A DNA stretch of 64,000 nucleotides from Trileptium ribeirensis (Eukaryota > Nematoda > Enoplea > Enoplida > Thoracostomopsidae), in NCBI GenBank assembly GCA_030248225.1, contig JASANE010003602.1, positions 1-64,000 on the forward strand, read 5' to 3'. The notes below the pieces were generated by a model. It was not told where the DNA came from. It searched no databases and saw only the letters and a list, made by a program, of their open reading frames with translations. Shown in pieces: positions 10,901-21,970 of this stretch (positions are counted from its first letter, which is position 1; each line of letters starts with the position of its first letter). Position numbers and translations under genes: made by a program.

Positions 10901-13900
10901 GACCCGTAGGTGAGCAGAGTATGTCTAAGCATCGAATTCTGCGAATTTTGCGAATTCATTGGCCAGGTAACCGCCAGAGTTCGGGTGCTAAGAACCTCGC
11001 AGGTGAGCAGAGTATGTCTGAGCATCGAATTCTGCAAATTTTGCGAATCCATTGGCCAGGTAACCGTCGGGATTCGGATGCTGACCTGACCCGTAGGTGA
11101 GCAGAGTATGACTGAGTATCGAAGTTTGCAAATCCATTGGCCAGGTAACCGTCGGGATATGGGTGCTAACCTGACCCGTAGGTGAGCAGAGTATGTCTAA
11201 GCATCGAATTCTGCAAATTTTGCGAATTCATTGGCCAGGTAACCGCCATAGTTCGGGTGCTAACCTGCCTCGCAGATGAGCAGAGTATGTCTGAGTAACG
11301 AATTCTGCGAATTTTGCGAATCCATTGGCCATGTAACCGTCGGGATTCTGGTGCTAACCTGCCCCGTAGGTGAGCAGAGTATGTCTGAGTAACGAATTCT
11401 GCGAATGTTGCGAATCCATTGGCCATGTAACCGTCGGGATTAGAGTGCTAACCTGCCCCGTAGGTGAGCAGAGTATGTCTAACCATCGAACTCTACGAAT
11501 TTTGCGAATTCGTTGGCCAGGTTACCGCCGGGGTTTGGGTGCTAGGCAACCTCGCAGGTGATCAGAGTATGTCTGAGCATCGAATTCTGCAAATTTTTCG
11601 AATTCATTCACCAGGTAACCGTCGGGATTCGGTAATAAGAAGAGAAAGACAAAAACATGCGAATTGAAGGTAGACTGGATACGCTTTCTATACACTATGA
11701 TTACGCACATGCCGAACCCGCAATTTTGCAATGAACCGATTCGAGCATTAAAATTTAACATATTGCACTTTACGTCAATTTATATTTGTCATTATACAAT
11801 TTCAAATATAAGGATTTTTTCTGATACAACAAATACAATTTTATCCCGAAAAGAATTATATATTTATCAAATTTATTTTATATTAAGTCCGTTTTTTTGA
11901 TTTTAAAGTTTTTAGACCGCAAAAGTTACATAATTATTATTCTGTTAAATTCAGCTCAAGCTAACGATTGAGTCCACCGGTAATGAAACACCTGGCCCTC
12001 CATATGCGCTAAACGCTTTAGCGCTAACTACTGAGCGCATCAAACGGTTGATAGTTACTGATGTTTATTCTAACTAGAGAATTGACGCATACGCTAGCAG
12101 TTCGAATATTATGAGGTCACTACAGACTGTTTTGTGTAAAATCCGACACGACTTATAACCAATCTCGCACACTCAGCGAACAATTATGCAGAAAAGCAGT
12201 ACGTCGTGCCCGTTTTTGATACTCATACTTTTCTTGCACAGCAGATTTAGAAATTTTGACATGTGAAGATTGATTAGTCACAGCTTCACGGTAAAAATAA
12301 ATTATAGTCGGAATTTGTATACAATGAAAGTTATTAAATTCTTAGCACGTGCCCGAACTGGGCAGAGCAACCCGTCTTCTCCGACTTAGATTCAACATTT
12401 AGACTCCGGGACAATTAACACAATTTCAAGTACGGCATCTCAATATCTGAAAAACTTCCTGGATTCACTCGAACTGATGATTCTAAAAAATAATTCTAAA
12501 ATCATGCTTCTGCTAAAATTTTACATGAAAACAATATTGTCTAAACCAAATTGTCTAAGTATTATGCAGACGTTTGTTTTTCTGTTTTGTTTAAGGCGTA
12601 GAACGCTTTGTAGCACTTGCAAAGCCAACATGGAGAAAAAAGCTGAGTCAACGCCATACAATCGCCTACTATACTCTTTTTATAATTGTACCATATGTTA
12701 TTTTCATCGAATCAGTGGGTCTATATCATGCGGATCCAGTTCGTAAAGCGATTGTTTGTACTCCACCGTTTGCTTTAAAAGGCGTTGCTTTGATTTATTG
12801 GAACCGATGTACGCTTGCAATCAATATTTGTGTTATTGTTGTCTACTGCTCGCTAGCAGTTGCATTTAAACTCCATTTTAAACGAATTAATAATGGCCAA
12901 GGTAAGCGAACGACGACGAAATAATAAACTATATTATTATTTTACGATTTATCGTATCTAGTAGTTCGATAGTTGCAGGGGCCCAACACGAGCGAAAGCA
13001 GGAAGGAGGACTAACTTTTACTTAAGTTGCAAGCTTAGTTATATTTTACGATTTATCGTATCTAGTAGTTCGGTAGTTGCAGGGCCCAACACAAGCGAAG
13101 GCTGGGAAGGAGGACTAATTTTTACTTAAGTTGCAAGCTTAGTTATATTTTACGATTTATCGTATCTAGTAGTTCGGTAGTTGCAGGGCCCAACACAAGC
13201 GAAGGCTGGGAAGGAGGACTAATTTTTACTTAAGTTGCAAGCTTAGTTATATTTTACGATTTATCGTATCTAGTAGTTCGGTAGTTGCAGGGCCCAACAC
13301 AAGCGAAGGCTGGGAAGGAGGACTAATTTTTACTTAAGTTGCAAGCTTAGTTATATTTTACGATTTATCGTATCTAGTAGTTCGATAGTTGCAGGGGCCC
13401 AACACGAGCGAAAGCAGGAAGGAGGACTAACTTTTACTTAAGTTGCAAGCTTAGTTATATTTTACGATTTATCGTATCTAGTAGTTCGGTAGTTGCAGGG
13501 CCCAACACAAGCGAAGGCTGGGAAGGAGGACTAATTTTTACTAAGTTGCAAGCTTAGTTATATTTTACGATTTATCGTATCTAAGTAGTTCGGTAGTTGG
13601 AGGGCCCAACACAAGCGAAGGCTGGGAAGGAGGACTAATTTTTACTTAAGTTGCAAGCTTAGTTATATTTTACGATTTATCGTATCTAGTAGTTCGGTAG
13701 TTGCAGGGCCCAACACAAGCGAAGGCTGGGAAGAAGGACTAATATTTACTAAAGTAGCAAGATAAGTTATATTTTACGATTTATCGTATATTAGTAGTTT
13801 GGTAGTTGCAGGGCCCAACACAAGCGAAGGCTGGGAAGGAGGACTAATTTTTACTTAAGTTGCAAGCTTAGTTATATTTTACGATTTATCGTATCTAGTA

Positions 13901-16900
13901 GTTCGATAGTTGCAGGGGCCCAACACGAGCGAAAGCAGGAAGGAGGACTAACTTTTACTTAAGTTGCAAGCTTAGTTATATTTTACGATTTATCGTATCT
14001 AGTAGTTCGGTAGTTGCAGGGCCCAACACAAGCGAAGGCTGGGAAGGAGGACTAATTTTTACTTAAGTTGCAAGCTTAGTTATATTTTACGATTTATCGT
14101 ATCTAGTAGTTCGGTAGTTGCAGGGCCCAACACAAGCGAAGGCTGGGAAGGAGGACTAATTTTTACTTAAGTTGCAAGTTTAGTTATATTTTACGATTTA
14201 ACATATCTAGTAGTGCGGTAGTTGCAGGGGCCCAACATGAACGAAAGCTGGGAAGGAGGACTAACTTTTACTTAAGTTGCAAGCTTAGTTATATTTTACG
14301 ATTTATCGTATCTAGTAGTTCTGTAGTTGCAGGGCCCAACACAAGCGAAGGCTGGGAAGGAGGACTAATTTTTACTTAAGTTGCAAGTTTAGTTATATTT
14401 TACGATTTAACATATCTAGTAGTGCGGTAGTTGCAGGGGCCCAACACGAGCGAAAGCTGGGAAGGAGGACTAACTTTTACTTAAGTTGCAAGCTTAGTTA
14501 TATTTTACGATTTATCGTATCTAGTAGTTCGGTAGTTGCAGGGCCCAACACAAGCGAAGGCTGGGAAGGAGGACTAATTTTTACTTAAGTTGCAAGTTTA
14601 GTTATATTTTACGATTTAACATATCCAGTAGTGCGGTAGTTGCAGGGGCCCAACACGAACGAAAGCTGGGAAGGAGGACTAACTTTTACTTAAGTTGCAA
14701 GCTTAGTTATATTTTACGATTTATCGTATCTAGTAGTTCGGCAGTTGCAGGGCCCAACACAAGCGAAGGCTGGGAAGGAGGACTAATTTTTACTTAAGTT
14801 GCAAGTTTAGTTATATTTTACGATTTAACATATCTAGTGGTGCGGTAGTTGCAGGGGCCCAACACGAGCGAAAGCTGGGAAGGAGGACTAACTTTTACTT
14901 AAGTTGCAAGCTTAGTTATATTTTACGATTTAACATATCTAGTAGTGCGGTAGTTGCAGGGGCCCAACACGAGCGGAAGCTGGGAAGGAGGACTAACTTT
15001 TACTTAAGTTGCAAGCTTAGTTATATTTTACGATTTATCGTATCTAGTAGTTCGGTAGGTGCAGGGCCCAACACAAGCGAAGGCTGGGAAGGAGGACTAA
15101 TTTTTACTTAAGTTGCAAGTTTAGTTATATTTTACGATTTATCGTATCTAGTACTTCGGTAGTTGCAGGGCCCAACACGAGCGAAAGCTGGGAAGGAGGA
15201 CTAATTTTTACTTAAGTTGCAAGTTTAGTTATATTTTACGATTTAACATATCTAGTAGTGCGGTAGTTGCAGGGGCCCAACACGAGCGGAAGCTGGGAAG
15301 GAGGACTAACTTTTACTTAAGTTGCAAGCTTAGTTATATTTTACGATTTATCGTATCTAGTAGTTCGGTAGGTGCAGGGCCCAACACAAGCGAAGGCTGG
15401 GAAGGAGGACTAATTTTTACTTAAGTTGCAAGTTTAGTTATATTTTACGATTTATCGTATCTAGTACTTCGGTAGTTGCAGGGCCCAACACTAGCGAAGG
15501 CTGGGAAGGAGGATTAATTTTTACTTAAGTTGCAAGTTTAGGTATATTTTACGATTTATCGTATCTAGTAGTTCGGTAGTTGCAGGGCCCAACACGAGCG
15601 AAAGCTGGGAAGGAGGACTAATTTTTACTTAAGTTGCAAGTTTAGTTATATTTTACGATTTAACATATCTAGTAGTGCGGTAGTTGCAGGGGCCCAACAC
15701 GAGCGAAAGCTGGGAAGGAGGACTAACTTTTACTTAAGTTGCAAGTTTAGTTATATTTTACGATTTATCATATCTAGTAGTGCGGTAGTTGCAGGGGCCC
15801 AACACGAGCGAAGGCTGGGAAGGGGGATTAATTTTTACTTAAGTTGCAAGTTTAGTTATATTTTACGATTTAACATATCTAGTAGTGCGGTAGTTGCAGG
15901 GCCCAACACAAGCGAAGGCTGGGAAGGAGGATTAATTTTTACTTAAGTTGCAAGTTTAGTTATATTTTACGATTTAACATATCTAGTAGCGTGGTAGTTG
16001 CAGGGGCACGGCATGAGTCAAGCAGGGTAAGGGGAGTATAATTATTTTCTTAAGTTGCAAGTTTAATTACAGGTTAAGCTACTATAGTGAAGTTTCGGCA
16101 GTTTTATTTAGTAGTTAATCCTGCAATATTAATAAACTTAAGTACTGTGAGGTGTATAAAATCAAGCTGCAGAAGTTAAGTTTATATTTTTTATCAATTA
16201 AGCTTTAAGTTTCAACACCTATATTAAATTCTGCCAAATTAAACATAAATTTCATCAGTTAAAAATAAATTTCTGAGGCCAAAGTTAAGAATCAATACGT
16301 AAACTTAAATCCGGATTACTTAACCTTCAGAAATTTAACCTAAGTTTCAGCAGGCAATAGTTATGTTTCCGAAGATTAAATTTCAACAGTTAAGTATATA
16401 CGCTTTAACAGATTTAAATGTAAGTCTAAGATATTATTTCATCAAACAATCACAAATTTCGCATAGCAAATTAATTTTCATTGGCTGAATACAAATATCG
16501 GCACTAAATAAGAATTTCAGCTGATGAATTTTAAGTTTCAGCAGTTAAAGTTTAAGTTTCAGCAGTTAAGCCTAAGTTTATCCACTAATACTACGTTTCA
16601 ACAGGCCAATGAGCTATCTCGGAGCTATTGCTCAGATCCATAAGTCTCCTCGCAAAGCAAGGGAACAACAACGCTAGTGTAATCGCGTAGTATTAAACGA
16701 ATTTAGTTAGTACAACACACTCAAAGATTGTTGTCGAACAACTGTGGAAATTAAAGGGCTTACAATAAATTGAGAAGCTTAATACGTTTTAGCACTTTAA
16801 GTTTCAGCAGTCAAACATATATTTCAGCAGTTATAAGCTCAAGTGTTAGTCGTGGCGCTTAAGTTTCATCATTTAAAATTAAGTTTCATTTCTTAATCCT

Positions 16901-19900
16901 ATAACACCCGTGCTAGTTTCTGTATCGTACAATGTTTGACAATCTCATGGTAAAAACGGAGTACCGAAACCACTGAGCTGTCTTGAAGTTGTTGTTCGGC
17001 TAACTAAGTGAGCAAATAATAACAACGCTCGTGCAAAATACGTCACCCCTCAAACTCGGCTAGCACAACTCGTCGCATCGAACTGCTAGAGTTGGACATG
17101 AAAAAGTTCTTGAAGTTGTTGTTCGGCTAACTAAGTGAGCAAATAATAACAACGCTCGTGCAGAGTTGGACATGAAAAAGTTCTTGAAGTTGTTGTTCGG
17201 CTAACTAAGTGAGCAAATAATAAAAACGCTCGTGCAAAATACGTCACCCCTCAAACTCGGCTAGCACAACTCGTCGCATCGAACTGATAGAGTTGGACAT
17301 GAAAAAGTTAGTAACGCAAGTGGCGAATGTTTGACTAAACTTAAATTCAATTGGTGAAACCTAAGTTTGGACTACTCACATTAAAGTTTCAGCACGTCAA
17401 CTCAACCATCAACAATTTAAACCTGAAATTGTTCCAGGCACCCGGAGAACATCATGGAACGAACAGCACCTAACAATATCAAGCTTTATCGTTGCATTGG
17501 TTTATGTTTTCACATGGACGACAACAATGACTATGTTTTTTATTGTTACAACTTTCCATGCGTCGACCAAAACATTTTCTTACGTGGCTGTGTCCGGTGG
17601 TAAGTTTCCTAAATATATAAAATACACGTAGGAACAAAACTGAAAGCTCAGTTACAATACTATATATGTGCCTATCATCAATATTTATAGATAATATTGT
17701 TCTATTAGTTCAACCGAAAGTGCATTAGGGAAGAGTATGACACTTCCCTGCACTCATATATTAACCCGTGTTAGATGACACGGGCGTTTTCGGCCAGAAC
17801 CCCCCCCCCAATATCTGGTGGGGGGTTGGTTTATCAGCAGCTGCTTATGAACCGACCCCACCCCAGAAATTGGGGGAGTCCGACCGACTCCCGCCCAAAA
17901 AACTGGGGGGTCCGAGCTACCCTCCCAGAAACTGGGGGTCGGGGCATCTCGATCCCTTCCCCAGAAACTGGGGGGTCAGGCCGAAAACGTAGGTGTCATC
18001 AAACGCGGGTTTATATGTGAGTGCAGGGAAGTGTCATACTCTTAACTAATGCACTCTTGGTTCAACACATAGCCAGGAGGAAAAAACGTAACAAGAGTCC
18101 ACACTACTGCAACTAGATATTATAGAACGTTTTTTTCCGAACTTATAAACATAGTAAAGAAAATCAATCATAGACATCTTCCGCACCCTTCCAGGAGCCT
18201 CTGCAGGTACTGTAAACATAGCTTAAGCTAGGCTGTTACGGGATCACAAATATATATAATTCTCATGGACATCTTCCGTACCCAGCCAGGAGCCGCTGCA
18301 GGTACTGTAAACATAGCTTAAGCTAGGCTGTTATCGGATCACAAAAGATAATTTTGTCATACATATCTGCCGTACCCAGCCCGGAACCTCTATAGGTAAC
18401 TCAAGCATTGCTTAAGCTAGGCTATTATGGTATCCCAGATAGATATATTTCTGATAGACATCTTCCGTACCCAGCCCGGAACCTCTATAGGCAACTCAAA
18501 CATTGCTTAATCTAGGCTATTATAGGATCCCAAATAGATATTTTTCTCATAGACATCTTCCGTACCCAGCCCGGAACCTCTATAGGTAACTCAAACATTG
18601 CTTAAGCTAGGCTATTATGGGATCCCAAATATATATTTTTCTCATGGACATCTTCCGTACCCAGCCAGGAGCCGCTGCAGGTACTGTAAACATAGCTTAA
18701 GCTAGGCTGTTATCGGAGCACAAAAGATAATTTTGTCATACATATCTGCCGTACCCAGCCCGGAACCTCTATAGCTAACTCAAAAATTGGTTAAGCTAGG
18801 CTATTATGGGATCGCAAATAGATATTTTTCTCATAGACATCTTCCGTACCCAGCCCAGAATCTCTATAGGTAACTCAAACGTTTCTTAAGCTAGGCTATT
18901 ATGGGATCACAAATAGATATTTTACTCATAGACATCTTCCCTACCCAGCCCGGAACCTCTATAGGTAACTCAAACATTGCTTAAGCTAGGCTATTATGGG
19001 ATCCCAAATATATATTTTTCTCATGGACATCTTCCGTACCCAGCCAGGAGCCGCTACAGGTACTGTAAACATAGCTTAAGCTAGGCTGTTATCGGATCAC
19101 AAATAGATATTTTTGTCATAGATGTCTGCCGTACCCAGCCCGAAACCTCTATAGTTAACTCAAACATTGCTTAAGTTAGGCTATTTTCGGATCACAGATA
19201 GATATTTTTCTAATAGACATCTTCCTTACCCAGCCCGGAACCTCTATAGGTAACTCAAGCATTGCTTAAGCTAGGATATTGTGGTATCCCAAATAGATAT
19301 TTTTCTCATAGACATCTTCCGTACCCAGCCCGCAACCTCTATAGGTAACTCAAACATTGCTTAAGCTAGGCTATTATTGGATACCAAATAGTTTTTTTCT
19401 CACAGACATCTTCCGTACTCAGCCAAGAGCCTCTACAGGTACCTTAAACATTGCTATAGATATTACTTCATAGACATCTTCCTTTACCCAGTCAGAGGCC
19501 TCTACAGGTACCTTAAACATTGCTTAAGCTAGGCTGTTGAACAGCCTGGCTTAAGCAATGTTTGAAGTACCGCTTAAGCCACATTGCGTTAATAATGTAC
19601 AAGCATACATTAAAAGCAACATTGTTGTTTTAATTCAAAATATTTCTAATTCATTTATTCATACGATGTCGAAAAAGACGAAAGCGTTTTAAACTTATCA
19701 GTCACTTAGTTTCGTACCTCATTATTTTAATAACTTTTAATCACATTTGAAGGATTGGTGAATACATTCATACAACACGGATAGCGTTGCTATCATTGTG
19801 CCCTGAAAAACTATGAGTTGTTGCTACACTCTAGTACAAACGAATTGAAAAATTCAAAAATTTATTTTACTACTGCACGTAACAAAACTAAGTTTCTTGA

Positions 19901-21273
19901 GTCGCTACCAGTATTCCAGAGGTTGACCGAATGCCATAGCAAACTTAAACTAATGGACCTACCGCGTTTAACACGTTAATCCCTTTCAACAATCGGCCAT
20001 TTTCCACGCGCAATAAATTAGCTTTATCAAAAGCTATTTACGATTATACATTTTTATTTTGCTTTCCAAATTTTGGATCGTAGAATAAAGAGGATTTTAA
20101 AGTAGTTTCAATGAATAGTGAAATACTTCTTGACTTTCTTGTACAAAACATAATTTTATAACGATTATAAATATATTGGTTTAGCAAAAACCATTTGATA
20201 AATTGGTACTGGCGTCATAATCGAGCATGTATGGTTCAGTTAGATTGGCACCGCAGCATTTTATTGCCGCTTGGTCCACTAGGATAACAAATAATCGATA
20301 CATAGAATAACTACCAGTCAATTTTGAAACTGGAATACATTCAGTCAACGTTGGAAATGACAATCGTTTATGGTTTAGTTCCGTAAGAATACTGGGCATA
20401 CTTGGGTCCAGAAAGCTCTGTCGACACCGATAAAGAGTTGTTCTTACAGATCGTGCTCGTGCTTAATTAATTATGTCAAGATAAGATCACGTGCAAATTT
20501 GTAACCTATAAGCAGTCTCCACTTTTTGTTTGTTATTAAAATCTTACTGTTTCAAATTTACCACGTCTGCAAAGAAGGAACGGTGGTAAACTTGATAATT
20601 CTGTATTGGATAGGGTCAATCAGCTGTGGTTCGTTTATGTGTTGCCGTTAATGTCGTTCGGATCAATCTGAGCCATCTGCTGCGCGCCAGTGTTTAGCTG
20701 ACTCTAATGGTCTAATTTGTAAAACATATTGTTATAAGCACAATATGACAGTCCACACGAGCGCCGATCTGACTGTAAAGTTAGAGGTATCAATCAACTA
20801 CTGTGAAAGATCTAACTGAAGTATTCACGGTTCTGCATACCTGGATGTCTTTACAGTCTTCATTGACAAGAATTATGTTTGGTATAGCAATATTGTTTTC
20901 ATATTTGCTATAAACATGGGAATATATGCCCCAATCCTCAAATATATACGTGTGTTGGTTGATGCATTTATTTTTAGCACTCTTCGCTGTGACCAACAAT
21001 TCGGCAAACGCATTCATTTACTATAATCGAAGTTCGGAGTATCGTCGAATTATGAGCATCATTTTGGGTATAAAACGACGTCAAAATACAATCGTTGTTG
21101 CTGGTTCATATCAACAAAGTCACAATAGAGACACCGATCTCAATTATAACTGCAGCAGTATGATGTTGCAAAAATTGACTCCTTCTGATATTAATCAAAC
21201 GCCGAATAATAATAATAATAATAATAATAATGTTTCGAGTCAGCTAATGCCTGTACGAGTCGAAACATTTTGA
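7829..21273 (+). CDS. Class A (rhodopsin-like) GPCR, five exons, 370 aa
   Basis: Joining 7829-7958, 10042-10260, 12596-12901, 17438-17599 and 20978-21273 gives 1113 nt with no internal stop. Every intron is GT-AG and phase 1. The product has a short extracellular N terminus with two N-glycosylation sequons (N12-I-T, N15-S-S) and seven hydrophobic segments. Family marks: GxxGNSL in TM1 (formed across the exon 1/2 junction), LRN after TM1, LALSDL in TM2, a Cys just before TM3, ERF in place of DRY (in exon 3, just after the exon 2/3 junction), Cys in the second extracellular loop, and NAFIY in place of NPxxY in TM7 followed by SSEYRR. TM6 lacks the usual CWxP. The C-terminal tail has a run of nine Asn encoded by (AAT)n. 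A plasma-membrane receptor; ligand unknown. The style resembles nematode SRSX-type receptors, but that is a family-level guess. All introns are unusually rich in repeats. Confidence 0.9.
8940..9250. repeat. Two diverged direct copies of a block of about 115 bp in intron 1
   Basis: Copy 1 (about 8950-9070) and copy 2 (about 9125-9245) share caatat..ttgac, gcaatgag, gcccag.aa..ccatat, cactaaaa-like and gtgc.tttcccac. They are separated by a short unique piece. Overlapping minus-strand frames exist but are not convincing as a gene. Confidence 0.6.
9250..9720. repeat. Probable dispersed repeat with CRE-type palindrome and hairpin
   Basis: This segment has the look of an interspersed repeat: a pyrimidine-rich acacacagacagaacctcc stretch, the perfect 18-bp palindrome caaaatgacgtcattttg at 9427-9444 with a TGACGTCA core, and an inverted repeat ttccactcgc/gcgagtggaa at about 9629-9660. 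Other copies cannot be shown from this window, so the repeat call rests on character only. Confidence 0.4.
10042..10260 (+). CDS. GPCR exon 2: TM1 end to TM3
   Basis: Starts after the acceptor taacattttag and completes the GxxGNSL motif of TM1. It then encodes LRN, TM2 with LALSDL, the Cys before TM3 and nearly all of TM3. It ends in GTAG/GTGAGC, phase 1. The last 20 exonic bases together with the donor are the sequence reiterated in the array that follows. Confidence 0.92.
10261..11640 (+). repeat. 94-bp minisatellite in intron 2, each unit carrying a donor-like site
   Basis: About fifteen units, most 94 bp and some 82-88 bp, starting at 10261, 10355, 10449, 10543, 10637, 10731, 10825 and so on to about 11558. 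Each begins GTGAGCAGAGTATG or a close variant and ends gtgctaacctgccccgtag. The unit end is a near copy of the last 20 bases of exon 2, so the exon-intron boundary is tandemly amplified. Open frames of about 63 codons arise in each unit but end at the same relative stop and are artefacts of periodicity. Confidence 0.95.
11641..12595 (+). other. Remainder of intron 2
   Basis: Unique AT-rich DNA between the 94-bp array and exon 3, ending in the acceptor gttttgtttaag. No other feature seen. Confidence 0.7.
12596..12901 (+). CDS. GPCR exon 3: ERF motif, TM4 and TM5
   Basis: Opens with GVERF (the DRY-equivalent) at the cytoplasmic end of TM3, followed by ALAKP in the second intracellular loop and then TM4. 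The second extracellular loop contains the conserved Cys (IVCTPP), followed by TM5 (INICVIVVYCSLAVAF). The donor is CAAG/GTAAGC, phase 1. Confidence 0.92.
12931..16025. repeat. 104-bp minisatellite in intron 3, about 29 units
   Basis: The unit starts ttttacgatttatcgtatct, runs through gttgcagggcccaacac and ends aagttgcaagcttagttata. Two subfamilies alternate: one with tatcgtatctagtagttcgg and gcgaaggctggg, the other with taacatatctagtagtgcgg, an extra G before CCCAACACGAGC, and aacttttactt. From about 14170 to 15000 they form dimers, a higher-order pattern. The array begins about 30 bp after the exon 3 donor. Confidence 0.95.
16026..17437 (+). repeat. Degenerate TTTCAGCAG-rich DNA and a tandem duplication before exon 4
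   Basis: Many short degenerate repeats of the form aagtttcagcagttaa, with variants tttcatca and tttcggcag. TTTCAG resembles a nematode-type splice acceptor. At about 17000-17300 a segment with gttgttcggctaactaagtg and aacaacgctcgtgc is repeated about 2.5 times; diverged relatives occur near 16620-16690, 36640-36760 and 36920-37030. The intron ends with the acceptor attgttccag at 17437. Confidence 0.65.
17438..17599 (+). CDS. GPCR exon 4: third intracellular loop end, TM6
   Basis: Encodes the basic end of the third intracellular loop (GTRRTSW), TM6 (FIVALVYVFTWTTTMTMFFI), the third extracellular loop and the start of TM7. Donor TG/GTAAGT, phase 1. TM6 has FTWTT where most class A receptors have CWxP. 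Confidence 0.85.
17719..18051. mobile_element. Snap-back MITE-like element with inverted ends of about 75 bp and a G/C-run core
   Basis: The left end (gtgcattagggaagagtatg, then acacttccctgcactcatat) is repeated inverted at the right end (about 17977-18051) with a few mismatches, through to gttttcggcc. The core has inverted and direct copies of cccagaaactggggg. The flanks ttagttcaac and ttggttcaac are similar, but no clear short target duplication is visible. It sits in intron 4 of the GPCR gene. Confidence 0.7.
18170..19570. repeat. Minisatellite of about 95-bp units in intron 4, closed by a hairpin
   Basis: About fourteen units with acatcttccgtacccagc, gaacctctataggtaactc and cattgcttaagctaggct. 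Two flavours are present: agccgctgcaggtactgtaa versus aacctctataggtaactc. The last unit (about 19510-19565) runs straight into its own reverse complement (cattgcttaagctaggctgt and then acagcctggcttaagcaatg), forming a stem of more than 20 bp. Confidence 0.9.
19571..20977 (+). other. 3-prime part of GPCR intron 4
   Basis: Unique AT-rich DNA, no other supported gene; ends with acceptor gcatttatttttag at 20977. A 72-codon minus-strand frame at 20181-20399 has no recognisable feature. Confidence 0.6.
20978..21273 (+). CDS. GPCR exon 5: TM7, helix 8 and cytoplasmic tail
   Basis: The frame upstream of the acceptor is closed by a TAA at 20911, and the tttttag at 20977 restores phase 1. Encodes TM7 with NNSANAFIYY, helix 8 (SSEYRRIMSIIL) and a hydrophilic tail with a poly-Asn run of nine residues from (AAT)n, then TGA. 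The length of the Asn run may vary between alleles. Confidence 0.93.
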
Positions 21274-21384
21274 CGTTTTCCAACGATTATGACACTAAAT
21301 TTACCCACATGTGGAAGTTTTGTTTACGTGCATCCTTCATAACGCAGTCAAAGATATGGTATGCACTATACCACTACAAATTAA

Positions 21385-21390
21385 AATAAA
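21385..21390 (+). terminator. Poly(A) signal AATAAA of the GPCR gene
   Basis: AATAAA lies 112 nt after the stop codon, a normal distance for cleavage and polyadenylation. Confidence 0.5.
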
Positions 21391-21589
21391 TCTTTATAGT
21401 AACCGGGACACCGCTGACAAGTTTGTATGGTCTCATAGACACTGTAAAATTCCGTTCAATGACGCCAACGACGGCGTATAAATTATTGGCTGTTTTAGTA
21501 TTATAAATTGAATGTGCTCAAGTTTTTTTATAAAATAGTATACGTGTAACCGTTATGTTGGAAAGCGTAGGCCAGCTTCATATCAAATA

Positions 21590-21730
21590 TTAGTTTGTTA
21601 AATAATACATCATTTACAATAAGATGCGTACGCATGGTCCTAATAATGTCACGCGTTCAAATGGGCTAGCTACTATGTCACGCATACAGTCCAGCTCAAC
21701 TATTTTAATTTTGAATAGCCTAGCTAGGCT
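21590..21730 (+). repeat. Dispersed repeat copy (direct)
   Basis: Shares catcatttacaataagatgcg, ggtcctaataatgtcacgcg and cagctcaac with an inverted copy at about 27550-27665 and a weaker copy at 3160-3260. The direct and inverted copies bracket the whole tRNA/Gypsy cluster of 21.9-27.4 kb. Confidence 0.6.
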
Positions 21731-21970
21731 ATGCATTTGTCATCGATCGTCGAGCCGGACTGTGGTTTTGCCACGAGGCGTTCAGCTGCGCCCCATAAAT
21801 TAAGCCAGAGACTATTAAGTCCGCGAATATTACGTTTTACTATTATACGTATCTAAATAATGCTCCAAAAGTGACGTATAGCTTAAAACTTTAATGCTAT
21901 ATATAACAAATATATAACTTAGAATTTGTGTGAAAATACTATAGAACAAAATGCTATGAAAAGATCCACG

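Noticed and set aside
10261..11667. Series of about 63-codon proteins spaced 94 bp apart
   Set aside because: Each is a phase of the minisatellite in GPCR intron 2 and ends at the same internal stop.
20926..20977. Starting GPCR exon 5 at the in-frame ATG at 20926
   Set aside because: A TAA lies just upstream and no acceptor precedes it; the tttttag at 20977 restores the phase-1 junction and places TM7 correctly.
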